A stretch of DNA of 21,935 bases from positions 1 through 21,935 of the forward strand of contig CAYOHL010000008.1 in the NCBI GenBank assembly GCA_964403775.1. Reading direction: 5' to 3'. A program made the position numbers and the translations under genes. The stretch is from CG1-02-33-12 sp964403775. GTDB taxonomy: Archaea; Nanobdellota; Nanobdellia; Woesearchaeales; CG1-02-33-12. Below the pieces are notes generated by a model, which was not told the DNA's origin, did not search any database, and saw nothing but the letters and a program-made list of their open reading frames with translations. Of this stretch, positions 7,852-15,646 are shown piece by piece; positions within the stretch are counted from its first letter, which is position 1, and every line of letters begins with the position of its first letter.

Positions 7852-8556
7852 ATGGCAGAAAAGGATATCAATATAACATATGAAACTCTTTTTGACCTAT
7901 TGAGAAGAGAGAAAAGCAGGGCAGAGCTGCAAAAGCTAGATAGCTCTTTTTTTGAGGATGTAAACAGCTATATAAAAGAAAAACATGCTATTCTTAAAGA
8001 CCAGCAGATAAAGATAGGCATGTCTGCAATAGCTGAAAAAGAAAAAACAGAAAAACAGATTGAAAACATAAAGAGTATGTTAAAAGGCCTTTTTGAAAAA
8101 AGGCAGCAGAAGATAGTTGAGATGGCAATCATTAAATCAAGAACATCATCTGACACAACTGATTATTCTGCATTGCTTAAAGAAGAGAGGGAAATGTTTG
8201 ATGAACTTTTTGAGCTGTTGCACAATTTCAAGAAAAAAGTTTTAGTCAGATTATTAACAGAGCCAGATTTCATGCAGCCAAAACAGGAAAAGAAAGAACC
8301 AGCTAAACCAGAAAAGCTGGAAACTGCAGAAGAAACAGAAGATATAACCAAAATAGAAAAAAGAGAAGCTGAGGTTAGAGAAGCAGAAGAGCCAGAAAAA
8401 ACAAAATTAATTAGATTTATTTATTCTGTACCAAAATTTCTTGGCCATCAGTTAGAGATTTACGGCCCATTTGAAGAGGATGACACAGCAAATCTGCCAG
8501 AGGAAATAGCTGATATTCTTATAAAAAAAGGCAGGGCAGAGGAAATAAAAAAATAA
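7852..8556 (+). CDS. GINS complex subunit (Gins51-type)
   Basis: A 234-residue DNA-replication protein. Archaeal GINS binds MCM and Cdc45/RecJ-like protein to activate the replicative helicase. Residues 1-145 are helical (ITYETLFDLLRREKSRAELQKLDSSFF, then long charged helices), the GINS A domain. A Glu/Lys-rich linker follows (about 147-187). The last 50 residues (KLIRFIYSVPKFLGHQLEIYGPFEEDD) form the small B domain. A-then-B order is that of Sld5/Psf1-type (Gins51) subunits. The ATG at 7852 is preferred over the in-frame TTG at 7834 because GGGGG (7843-7847) sits right before it. No Gins23 partner is in the window. Confidence 0.8.
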   Translation: MAEKDINITYETLFDLLRREKSRAELQKLDSSFFEDVNSYIKEKHAILKDQQIKIGMSAIAEKEKTEKQIENIKSMLKGLFEKRQQKIVEMAIIKSRTSSDTTDYSALLKEEREMFDELFELLHNFKKKVLVRLLTEPDFMQPKQEKKEPAKPEKLETAEETEDITKIEKREAEVREAEEPEKTKLIRFIYSVPKFLGHQLEIYGPFEEDDTANLPEEIADILIKKGRAEEIKK

Positions 8557-8559
8557 AGA

Positions 8560-8570
8560 TTTAAATATAA
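8560..8570 (+). promoter_or_regulatory. TATA box for the eL42 gene
   Basis: TTTAAATATAA is just after the GINS stop. A GAAGGT ribosome-binding site at 8594-8599 lies 7 nt before the eL42 ATG. Confidence 0.5.
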
Positions 8571-8606
8571 CCTGCTTTTCCTACGACTATAAAGAAGGTA
8601 TTTTAA

Positions 8607-8915
8607 ATGAAAATTCCAAAAACAGTCAAAAGGTACTGCCCATACTGCAGAAAGCACACTGAGCACAAGGTTAGCCAGACAAAGAAGAAAAACCCAAGCT
8701 CTCTTAAAAAGGGCTCTAAGTACAGGGCAAGAAAGAGAGGCCTTGCCAGGGGCACGGGCAACCTGGGAAGGTATTCAAAACCAGCTATCTCAAAGTTTAA
8801 GATGGCTGGCAAGAAAACAACAAAGAAAACTGATTTTAGGTATCAATGTACTATATGCAAGAAAACCCACACCCAAAAAAAAGGCATTAGGGCAAAAAGG
8901 GTTGAGTTTGTATAA
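8607..8915 (+). CDS. rpl44e: Ribosomal protein eL42 (L44e)
   Basis: A 102-residue large-subunit protein near the ribosomal E site, where it contacts the tRNA 3' end. The zinc-finger pairs are C11-x2-C14 (CPYC) and C81-x2-C84 (CTIC). The basic middle contains the conserved loop around GTGNLGRYSKP. The length is slightly above the usual 92-96, within family range. A T-rich stretch (8917-8928) follows the stop and may terminate some transcripts. The gene heads the conserved eL42-eS27-aIF2alpha-Nop10-PAC2 gene order. Confidence 0.97.
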   Translation: MKIPKTVKRYCPYCRKHTEHKVSQTKKKNPSSLKKGSKYRARKRGLARGTGNLGRYSKPAISKFKMAGKKTTKKTDFRYQCTICKKTHTQKKGIRAKRVEFV

Positions 8916-8930
8916 ATTCTTTTTTTAACA

Positions 8931-8944
8931 AGATTTATATATTA
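8931..8944 (+). promoter_or_regulatory. TATA box for the eS27-aIF2alpha-Nop10 block
   Basis: GATTTATATATTAT follows the T-rich end of the eL42 gene. GGGTGATG at 8973-8980 is the Shine-Dalgarno sequence ahead of the eS27 ATG at 8985. Confidence 0.5.
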
Positions 8945-8984
8945 TCAGCAATTTCTTTTAGTAAATTGTTAAGGGTGATGTTTT

Positions 8985-9170
8985 ATGTTAGAACTTAAAG
9001 AGCCAGAATCAAAGTTTATCAAGGTGAGATGCCCAAAGTGCAAGAATGAGCAGATAATATTTGGGAAATCGTCCTCAAAAGTCAAATGCCTTGTCTGCGG
9101 CAAGGTATTGGCAGAGCCAGCAGGAGGAAAAGCAAAAATAAAATCAAGGATATTAGAGGTTCTTGAATAA
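8985..9170 (+). CDS. rps27e: Ribosomal protein eS27
   Basis: A 61-residue small-subunit ribosomal protein with a single C4 zinc ribbon: C16-x2-C19 (CPKC) and C35-x2-C38 (CLVC). The C-terminal LAEPAGGKAKIKSRILEVLE tail is characteristic. The size is normal. It is 6 nt upstream of the aIF2-alpha gene, its usual partner in archaea. Confidence 0.96.
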   Translation: MLELKEPESKFIKVRCPKCKNEQIIFGKSSSKVKCLVCGKVLAEPAGGKAKIKSRILEVLE

Positions 9171-9176
9171 ACTAAA

Positions 9177-9950
9177 ATGCTATTAAAGAAGCAAGGGTTT
9201 CCAGAAGAATCAGAGATTGTTTTATGCACTGTAACTAGTGTAAGGTATAATTCTGTATTTGTTAATTTAAATGAGTATAATCATAGCGGAATGATACATA
9301 TATCAGAAGTCTCTCCTGGAAGGATAAGAAACATAAGGGATTATGTAAAAGAGGGTAAGGTTATTGTCTGTAAAGTTTTGAGAATAAACAAGGAAAGGGG
9401 TTATATTGACTTATCATTGAGAAGGGTTAATGAAGGGCAGAGAAGATCAAAGGTAGATGAGATTAAGAAAGAGCAGAAAGCAGAAAAGATTATTGAACTT
9501 GTTGCGAAAAAGCTCAAGATAGATATAAAGGATGTCTATAAAGAGGTTAGTGACAAGGTCTTTAAAAAATATGATTTATTATGCCTTTTTTTTGAGGATG
9601 TAGCTGAAAAAAAGATCAGCTTGGAAGATATGGGTATTCCTAAGAAATTATCAAAAGAACTAAAAGAGGTTATTGACCAGAAAATAAGGCCTGCTGAGGT
9701 CAGTATTAAAGGCAACATTAAACTAGTAAGCTATGCTCCCAATGGTGTTGAAATTATAAAAAAGGCTCTGGAAAAAGGAATGAGCAAAAACATTAAGATA
9801 TCATATATTGGCGGCGGGAAATATAGCATAAAAGTAAAGGCATCAGATTATAAGGAAGCTGAAAAGGCGCTTAAGGAGTCTACTGAAGCAATAGTCATGT
9901 ATGCCAAAAATAACAATGCAGTGGCCTCTTTTGAAAGAGAGGAAAAATGA
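9177..9950 (+). CDS. eif2a: Translation initiation factor aIF2 alpha subunit
   Basis: A 257-residue subunit of the aIF2 heterotrimer that brings Met-tRNAi to the small subunit. Residues about 12-85 form an S1/OB RNA-binding domain (VLCTVTSVRYNSVFVNLNEY, HISEVSPGRIRNIRDYV, GYIDLSLRRV). A helical middle domain follows (about 90-170) and then an alpha-beta C-terminal domain (about 175-257) that binds the gamma subunit. The loop EVSPGRIRNI corresponds to the phosphorylation loop around Ser51 of the eukaryotic protein. Its TGA stop overlaps the Nop10 ATG in ATGA, indicating coupled translation. Confidence 0.95.
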   Translation: MLLKKQGFPEESEIVLCTVTSVRYNSVFVNLNEYNHSGMIHISEVSPGRIRNIRDYVKEGKVIVCKVLRINKERGYIDLSLRRVNEGQRRSKVDEIKKEQKAEKIIELVAKKLKIDIKDVYKEVSDKVFKKYDLLCLFFEDVAEKKISLEDMGIPKKLSKELKEVIDQKIRPAEVSIKGNIKLVSYAPNGVEIIKKALEKGMSKNIKISYIGGGKYSIKVKASDYKEAEKALKESTEAIVMYAKNNNAVASFEREEK

Positions 9951-10120
9951 GGCACATCCTGAAGTGCGGTTCCTGCGGCAATTACACATTAAATGAAGAA
10001 TGTAGATGCGGTGGCAGGGCTGTAACGCCCAAGCCGGCAAAATACACTCCAGAAGACAAGTACGGCAGTTACAGACGAGAAGCCAAAAAAGACAGCCTTG
10101 TTAGAAGAGGGTTATTGTAA
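9947..10120 (+). CDS. nop10: H/ACA RNP protein Nop10
   Basis: A 57-residue protein of the H/ACA ribonucleoprotein, in which Nop10 braces Cbf5 for guide-directed pseudouridylation of rRNA. The N-terminal zinc ribbon has C7, C10, C19 and C21 (LKCGSCGNYTLNEECRCGG), followed by the short helical tail PKPAKYTPEDKYGSYRR that packs on Cbf5. The start overlaps the aIF2-alpha stop (ATGA), and the neighbouring PAC2 gene is the standard archaeal companion. Its short length makes it easy to overlook. Confidence 0.95.
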   Translation: MRHILKCGSCGNYTLNEECRCGGRAVTPKPAKYTPEDKYGSYRREAKKDSLVRRGLL

Positions 10121-10125
10121 TTAAA

Positions 10126-10920
10126 ATGAGCTGGAAAATAACAAAATCAGTTAGAAAAATGCCAAAGCTTAGAAAGCCGATATTAATAGAGGGCCTGCCA
10201 GGAATAGGAAATGTCGGGAAGGTTGCTGTTGATTTTATGATTGATGAGCTAAAGGCAAAAAAGATTTATGATGTATTTTCTTATACATTTCCGCATTCTG
10301 TTTTTGTAAATGAAGAAAACCTTGTAAGCCTGCCTCAGATAAGCCTTTATTACAAGCAGTTTAAAGGCAGGAGAAATGATATTCTGCTGCTTGCAGGCGA
10401 TATTCAGCCAATAGATGAGGTTGCATCCTATGAATTTACAGAAAAAATACTGGATATTTTTGAAAAATTCAATGGAAAAGAGATAATAACTCTTGGAGGG
10501 ATAGGATTATCAAATGTTCCAAAAAAACCAAAAATATACTGCACTGGCAACTCAAAGGAAATAATAAAAAAATACAAGAATGGGACAAAGATAAATACCA
10601 AGCTTTATGGTGTTGTTGGTCCAATAATAGGTGTTTCAGGCATTTTACTGGGAATGGCAGAAAAAAGAAACATAAAAGCAGTATCCTTCTTGGCTGAAAC
10701 ATTTGGCCATCCCCTCTACTTAGGAATAAATGGGGCAAAGGAGATAGTTAAAGTATTGGACAAGAAATTATGGTTAAAGATGGATATTAAAAAGCTTGAA
10801 AAAGAGATAGATGAGGTAGAGTCAGAAATGATGAAGATAACAAAAGGGCTTACAGATGTTTCAAAGCAGACTGCATTGAAAAAAATAAAGGATAAATTTG
10901 ACCTTAGCTACATAGGATAA
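10126..10920 (+). CDS. PAC2-family (proteasome assembly chaperone-like) protein
   Basis: A 264-residue member of the archaeal PAC2/COG2047 family, related to eukaryotic proteasome assembly chaperone 2. The signature near the N-terminus is KPILIEGLPGIGNVGKVA (about 18-35). Also present are LAGDIQPID, ITLGGIGLSNVPKKPKIYCTG and GPIIGVSGILLGMA in the central alpha-beta core. The last 45 residues are a charged helix. It follows Nop10 by 5 nt at the end of the translation operon, as in many archaea. A role in proteasome assembly is known for eukaryotic relatives and only inferred here. Confidence 0.88.
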   Translation: MSWKITKSVRKMPKLRKPILIEGLPGIGNVGKVAVDFMIDELKAKKIYDVFSYTFPHSVFVNEENLVSLPQISLYYKQFKGRRNDILLLAGDIQPIDEVASYEFTEKILDIFEKFNGKEIITLGGIGLSNVPKKPKIYCTGNSKEIIKKYKNGTKINTKLYGVVGPIIGVSGILLGMAEKRNIKAVSFLAETFGHPLYLGINGAKEIVKVLDKKLWLKMDIKKLEKEIDEVESEMMKITKGLTDVSKQTALKKIKDKFDLSYIG

Positions 10921-10921
10921 A

Positions 10922-10931
10922 TTATTTATAC
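10922..10931 (+). promoter_or_regulatory. TATA box for the eno-gpmI operon
   Basis: TTATTTATAC lies in the 45-nt spacer after the PAC2 gene, with AAGGGGT at 10954-10960 as ribosome-binding site about 5 nt before the enolase ATG at 10966. Confidence 0.5.
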
Positions 10932-10965
10932 TACCAAGTATAATTCTTTAGAAAAGGGGTTTATA

Positions 10966-12216
10966 ATGGTAAAAAATGCCTGCATAAGAGCAAGAGAGGT
11001 TCTTGATTCAAGGGGCAACCCAACAGTTGAGGCTGAAATAGTTCTGAATAACCATACTATAAGGGCAATTTCCCCTTCTGGAGCATCGACAGGAAAATAT
11101 GAAGCGCTTGAATTAAGAGATAAACAAAAAAGGTATAATGGCAAAGGGGTTCTTAAAGCTGTTAAGAATGTAAGCAGGATTTCTGATGCATTAAAAGGGA
11201 TTAGTTTTACAAACCAGAGAGAGATTGATGAAAAAATAATCAGGTTGGATTCAACAAAAAACAAAACAAGGCTTGGTGCTAATGCAACACTTGCTGCAAG
11301 CATGGCCTGCTTAAGGGCAGGAGCATTCTTAAAGAAAAAGCCCCTCTATCAATATATAGCTGAAATCTCAGGCAGAAATCCATCAGTGCCTATTCCGTTC
11401 TGCAATGTGATTAATGGCGGCAAGCATGCTGATAACAAGCTCAAGATGCAGGAGTTTATGATTGCTCCTGTTGGCTTGAAAAGCTTTTCAGAAGCAGCAA
11501 TGATTATCTCAGAAACATATCACACATTAAAAGCATTGGTTTCAAAAAAATACGGCATGAGTTGTGTCGGTGATGAGGGAGGCTTTGCTCCAAACATGAG
11601 AAATGCATTTGAGGCATTAGACTTAATAACGATGGCTATTGAAAAGTCAGGCCATGAGAAATATGTAAAGATGGCTCTTGACCCTGCTGCAAGCGAATTT
11701 TATAAAAATAACAAATATGTAATTGAAAAAAAGCTTACTGGCATGGAAATGGTGGATTATTACATAAATCTTGTAAAAAAATACCCAATAATCTCAATAG
11801 AGGACCCATTTGACCAGGATGACTTTAACTCATATGCTGAATTAACAAGAAAAATAGGCTCAAAAATCCAGATTGTTGGAGATGATTTATTAGTAACAGA
11901 TGCTGAAAGAATAAGAAAGGCAGTTGAGCTTGAATTATGCAATGCCCTTCTGTTAAAGCCAAACCAGACTGGCACTGTGACAGAGGCAATAGGTGCAGCA
12001 AATCTTGCATTCAAAAGCAACTGGAATGCAATGGTCTCCCACCGCTCTGGAGAAACAGAGGATGCATTTATTGCAGACCTTGCTGTTGGCCTTGGCTGCG
12101 GACAGATAAAGCTCGGAGCTCCGTGCAGGGGTGAGAGAACATGCAAGTACAACCAATTACTAAGGATTGAAGAACAGCTTGGAAAAAATGCTTATGCAAG
12201 ATGGAAAAACCACTAG
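10966..12216 (+). CDS. eno: Enolase
   Basis: A 416-residue phosphopyruvate hydratase that interconverts 2-phosphoglycerate and phosphoenolpyruvate, with two Mg ions. Landmarks present are the flexible loop SPSGASTG (36-43), H154 (GGKHADN), E204 (DEGGFAP), metal ligands D239, E279 and D306, the catalytic base K331 (KPNQTGT), H359-R360-S361 (SHRSGETED) and K382. All catalytic positions appear intact. The length is standard. The 3' end overlaps the phosphoglycerate mutase start by 16 nt, so the two adjacent glycolytic/gluconeogenic steps are translationally coupled. Confidence 0.98.
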   Translation: MVKNACIRAREVLDSRGNPTVEAEIVLNNHTIRAISPSGASTGKYEALELRDKQKRYNGKGVLKAVKNVSRISDALKGISFTNQREIDEKIIRLDSTKNKTRLGANATLAASMACLRAGAFLKKKPLYQYIAEISGRNPSVPIPFCNVINGGKHADNKLKMQEFMIAPVGLKSFSEAAMIISETYHTLKALVSKKYGMSCVGDEGGFAPNMRNAFEALDLITMAIEKSGHEKYVKMALDPAASEFYKNNKYVIEKKLTGMEMVDYYINLVKKYPIISIEDPFDQDDFNSYAELTRKIGSKIQIVGDDLLVTDAERIRKAVELELCNALLLKPNQTGTVTEAIGAANLAFKSNWNAMVSHRSGETEDAFIADLAVGLGCGQIKLGAPCRGERTCKYNQLLRIEEQLGKNAYARWKNH

Positions 12217-13703
12217 TTCTTATTATTATGGATGGATGGGGAATAAGGAAAGAGAAAAAAGGCAATGCTATATTAAATGCAAAAACACCAAACTATAGTC
12301 TTTTAATGAAAAATTATCCACATTCAGCACTTTTTGCTTCTGGCGAACATGTTGGATTGCCCCATGGCTTTATAGGCAACAGTGAAGTGGGTCATCTTAA
12401 CATGGGCGCTGGCAGAATTGTGCATCAGGATTTGACTAGGATTAGCAATGCAATAAAAGACAAGTCATTCTTTAGGAACAAAGTTTTGCTTGATGAGCTG
12501 AAAAAAGTAAGGAAAAACAAATCAAACCTCCATATCATTGGGCTTTTGAGCGATGCAGGTGTCCATTCACACACAAGCCATTTGTTTGCATTGCTAAAAA
12601 TGGCAAGGGAAAATGGCGTAAATAATGTTTATATCCATGTGATAACTGACGGAAGGGACTGCCTGCCCGGAACTGCAAAAAAATATATTGAATCAGTTGA
12701 AAAACAGATATTAAGGCTGAAAGTTGGAAAAGTAGCAACTGTAATAGGAAGATATTACATAATGGACAGGGACAAAAGGTGGAACAGGGTAAAAAAAGCC
12801 TATGATGCAATAGTTAATGGCCATGGTTTTGGCTCAATTTCTGCACTAAACGCATTTAGCAATGCCCTTAGGAAAGGAGAAACAGACGAGTTCATAAGCC
12901 CAACTGTTATAATGGACTACAAAGGCATGAACAAGAAAGACTCAATAATAATATTTAATTTCAGGTCAGACAGGGCAAGAGAGATAAGTTATGCCCTTAC
13001 TGATAAAAATTTTAAGTATTTCAGGACAGGCTCAAAATTCAGGCTTGTGTGCATGAGCGAGTATGATAACAAGATAAAGGCCCCTGTCTGTTTTCCCTCT
13101 CCAAGAATAAAGAATAATCTTGGGAATGTCCTCTCAAAAAAGATGTTAAGTCAGTTGAGGATTGCAGAAACAGAAAAATATGCACATGTAACTTTTTTCT
13201 TTAACAGCGGGGTTGAAAAGCCAAACAGAAAAGAAGATAGGATAATAATCCCAAGCCCAAAAATAGCAACATATGACCTAAAGCCGGAGATGAGCGCTTA
13301 TAAAGTAAGGGATGAGGTTATTAGGAAAATTAAATCAAAGGAATATGATATGATTATAATTAACTTTGCAAACCCTGATATGGTTGGCCATACAGGAATC
13401 CTTGATGCCGCAATAAAGGCTGTAGAGACAACTGACGAGTGTGTTGGCGATGTTGTAAAAGAGGTTCAGAAGCTGAAGGGAACTGTATTGATAACAGCAG
13501 ACCATGGCAATTGCGAGGAGATGGTTGGAAAGAGAAAAACATCCCACACAACAAATAAAGTGCCTTTTATTCTTGTTTCAGGGCAAAAGAAAAAAATCAG
13601 GTTAAGAAATGGGATTCTTGCTGACATAGCCCCAACAATTCTTGATATTTTAAACATAAAAGAGCCGAAAGAAATGACTGGCAAGAGCCTGATTAAACAC
13701 TAA
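12201..13703 (+). CDS. gpmI: 2,3-bisphosphoglycerate-independent phosphoglycerate mutase (bacterial-type iPGM)
   Basis: A 500-residue cofactor-independent phosphoglycerate mutase interconverting 3- and 2-phosphoglycerate through a phosphoserine. It belongs to the alkaline-phosphatase superfamily. D11 (IMDGWG) and S61 (GNSEVGHLNMGAGR) are the metal ligand and catalytic serine; DGRD, NFRSDRAR, DMVGHTG, TADHGNCE and TSHTTNKVPF supply further metal and substrate contacts. The length matches the long GpmI type with a complete inserted transferase domain (about 75-300), not the roughly 400-residue ApgM family common in archaea. The start inside the enolase 3' end is confirmed by PLVLIIMDGWG following at once. 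Confidence 0.96.
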   Translation: MEKPLVLIIMDGWGIRKEKKGNAILNAKTPNYSLLMKNYPHSALFASGEHVGLPHGFIGNSEVGHLNMGAGRIVHQDLTRISNAIKDKSFFRNKVLLDELKKVRKNKSNLHIIGLLSDAGVHSHTSHLFALLKMARENGVNNVYIHVITDGRDCLPGTAKKYIESVEKQILRLKVGKVATVIGRYYIMDRDKRWNRVKKAYDAIVNGHGFGSISALNAFSNALRKGETDEFISPTVIMDYKGMNKKDSIIIFNFRSDRAREISYALTDKNFKYFRTGSKFRLVCMSEYDNKIKAPVCFPSPRIKNNLGNVLSKKMLSQLRIAETEKYAHVTFFFNSGVEKPNRKEDRIIIPSPKIATYDLKPEMSAYKVRDEVIRKIKSKEYDMIIINFANPDMVGHTGILDAAIKAVETTDECVGDVVKEVQKLKGTVLITADHGNCEEMVGKRKTSHTTNKVPFILVSGQKKKIRLRNGILADIAPTILDILNIKEPKEMTGKSLIKH

Positions 13704-13731
13704 TCGGAAATATATTCTTTTTATTAAACAA

Positions 13732-13743
13732 ATATTTAAATAA
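13732..13743 (+). promoter_or_regulatory. TATA box for the nuclease-helicase pair
   Basis: ATATTTAAATAA is centred about 27 nt upstream of the ATG at 13765. The transcript would start almost at that ATG, which argues against the in-frame upstream start near 13744. Confidence 0.55.
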
Positions 13744-13764
13744 TTGTTAGTTGTTCTGTTTCAT

Positions 13765-14952
13765 ATGCCAACATATTCATATTCAAAGGTAAGCTGTTTT
13801 GAGCAGTGCCCTCTTAAGTTCAAGTTCCAGTATATTGACAAGATAAAAACAGAGATAGAGCAGACTGTTGAGGCATTTCTCGGCAGCTTAGTGCATGAGA
13901 CCCTTGAAAAGCTTTACACTGACTTGAAGTTCCAAAAAGTTATGAAGCTCAATGAGGTTCTTGATTTCTATAATGACTTATGGAAAAAAAACTGGAATGA
14001 TGCAATAGTTATTGTCAGAAAAGAGTATGATCAGGAAAACTACAAAAAGATGGGGGAAAAGTTCCTGACAGATTACTATAATCATTATAAGCCGTTTAAT
14101 CAGGGAAAGGTTCTTGATTTAGAAACAACAGAATTTGTCGATCTCAATGATAACTATAAGTTTCATATTAGGATAGACAGGCTTAATGAAGCAGAGAATG
14201 GTGTTTACGAGGTTCATGATTACAAAACAGGCAACTATCTGCCAGAACAGGCAAGACTTGATGAGGACAGGCAGCTTGCTCTTTACTCATTATGGATACT
14301 GAAAAATTTTGATAATATAAAAAAGATAAAGCTTGTATGGCATTATCTTGCATTTGACAAGGAGCTTGTTTCTGAAAGAACCCAGGACCAGCTTATGAAA
14401 CTGAGAAAAGAAACAATAAAGGTAATTAATAAAATAGAGTCTGCAAGGGATTTTCCTGCTGTTATAACAAAATTATGCGACTGGTGCAAGTTCAGGCCAA
14501 TCTGCCCGCATTTCAAGCATCTTTACAAAATAGAAGCTCTTGAGCCAGAGGAATACCTTAAAGATAAGGGTGTTGGTTTAGTTAACAAGTATTCTGAGGT
14601 TTATGGAAAAATACAAGACCTAGATGAAGAGCTTCAAAAAATAAGAAATGCCTTGATTGATTTTGCAAAAAAAGAGAATGTTGATGTTGTTTTTGGCTCT
14701 GATGTTAAGGCCTCTGTAAGCTCTTATGAATCCTTCAAATTTCCGCATAAGGATGAAAGAAGCAAATTTAACAAAATAATAAAAAAACTTGGCTTGTGGG
14801 ATGAACTTGCAATAGTTGACACTTACGAGCTTGCAAAGAGGATAAAGAACAAAGAGCTGCACGAGGATTTCATAAAACTTCTTGACAAATTTATAAAAAA
14901 GGAAAGAACTGATGTGGTAAGGTTATCAAAAAACAATAATAGCAATTCTTGA
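13765..14952 (+). CDS. RecB/Cas4-like PD-(D/E)XK nuclease with probable Fe-S cluster
   Basis: A 395-residue nuclease of the PD-(D/E)XK (RecB/AddB/Cas4) superfamily. In order: S-Y-S-K-V-S-C-F-E-Q-C15-P at the N-terminus, GSLVHETLE with H44, D138 (RIDRLNE), D152-Y-K154 (EVHDYKTG) as the acidic/Lys core, and Q170-L-A-L-Y (motif QxxxY). The cysteine cluster C238-x2-C241-x5-C247 (CDWCKFRPICP), together with C15, matches the [4Fe-4S] staple of AddB, Cas4 and Dna2 nucleases. The last 140 residues are helical and not assigned. No cas1, cas2 or CRISPR repeat is nearby, so DNA end processing or repair is more likely than spacer acquisition. The helicase-like gene begins 9 nt downstream. Confidence 0.88.
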   Translation: MPTYSYSKVSCFEQCPLKFKFQYIDKIKTEIEQTVEAFLGSLVHETLEKLYTDLKFQKVMKLNEVLDFYNDLWKKNWNDAIVIVRKEYDQENYKKMGEKFLTDYYNHYKPFNQGKVLDLETTEFVDLNDNYKFHIRIDRLNEAENGVYEVHDYKTGNYLPEQARLDEDRQLALYSLWILKNFDNIKKIKLVWHYLAFDKELVSERTQDQLMKLRKETIKVINKIESARDFPAVITKLCDWCKFRPICPHFKHLYKIEALEPEEYLKDKGVGLVNKYSEVYGKIQDLDEELQKIRNALIDFAKKENVDVVFGSDVKASVSSYESFKFPHKDERSKFNKIIKKLGLWDELAIVDTYELAKRIKNKELHEDFIKLLDKFIKKERTDVVRLSKNNNSNS

Positions 14953-14961
14953 TTTATTATT

Positions 14962-15621
14962 ATGAAGATCTTTAAAATAAAACCAAAGATTCCGGAAAGG
15001 GTTTATAATATTATCAAAAAGGATGTTAAGGAGCTTAGGCCATGCCAGTATAAAGCAGTTAAGAAAGGCCTTTTGGATGGAAAAAATCTTTTGATATGCA
15101 CGCCAACTGCAAGCGGAAAAACCTTGTGCGCTGAGCTGGCCTTTACAAAAACTATTCTTGAGAAAAAAGGCAAGACTGTTTATGTTGTTCCATTAAAGGC
15201 GCTTGCTTCTGAGAAATTCAAGGATTTCAAGCAGAAGTATCCCTTTATAAAAACAGCACTATCAATAGGCGATATTGACTCATCAGACCCTTACCTTGCT
15301 GACTATGACTTAATAATAGCCACAAGCGAGAAGTTTGACTCATTGATAAGGCACAGGGCTGTTTGGCTGAATGATATTGCCTTAGTTGTTATTGATGAGA
15401 TTCATTTATTGAATGACTCTAGAAGAGGCCCAACCCTTGAAATAGTCATAACAATCCTGAGAAAGCTTCTAAAAAACATACAGCTTTTAGGCCTTTCAGC
15501 AACAATAGGAAACCCTAAGCAGTTAGCAGAATGGCTTGATGCTGGTTTGGTTGAGGATGACTGGAGGCCTGTCAAGCTGCATAAGGGGATTTATCTCAAT
15601 GGCCAGATAGAATTTGAATAA
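14962..15621 (+). CDS. Hel308-like SF2 helicase, first RecA domain only (truncated or split)
   Basis: 219 residues corresponding to the first RecA-like domain of a Ski2/Hel308-type DNA helicase: Q motif (RPCQYKA, Q29), Walker A TPTASGKT (47-54), motif Ia VPLKALA, motif Ib ATSEKFDSL, DEIH (145-148), and motif III SAT (179-181). It ends at a clean stop after DWRPVKLHKGIYLNGQIEFE, where a full Hel308 would continue into RecA2. Motifs IV-VI, the winged helix and the ratchet domain are absent, against roughly 700 residues in the family. No helicase-like reading follows; the opposite strand carries another gene. It may be one half of a split gene or a degenerating remnant. It is probably co-transcribed with the nuclease. 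Confidence 0.85.
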   Translation: MKIFKIKPKIPERVYNIIKKDVKELRPCQYKAVKKGLLDGKNLLICTPTASGKTLCAELAFTKTILEKKGKTVYVVPLKALASEKFKDFKQKYPFIKTALSIGDIDSSDPYLADYDLIIATSEKFDSLIRHRAVWLNDIALVVIDEIHLLNDSRRGPTLEIVITILRKLLKNIQLLGLSATIGNPKQLAEWLDAGLVEDDWRPVKLHKGIYLNGQIEFE

Positions 15622-15646
15622 AAAAGAAAAAATTAAATAAAATTGC

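Noticed and set aside
13765..14952. Cas4 as part of a CRISPR adaptation module
   Set aside because: The fold and cysteines fit, but there is no cas1, cas2 or repeat array in the window, and the protein is longer than a typical Cas4.
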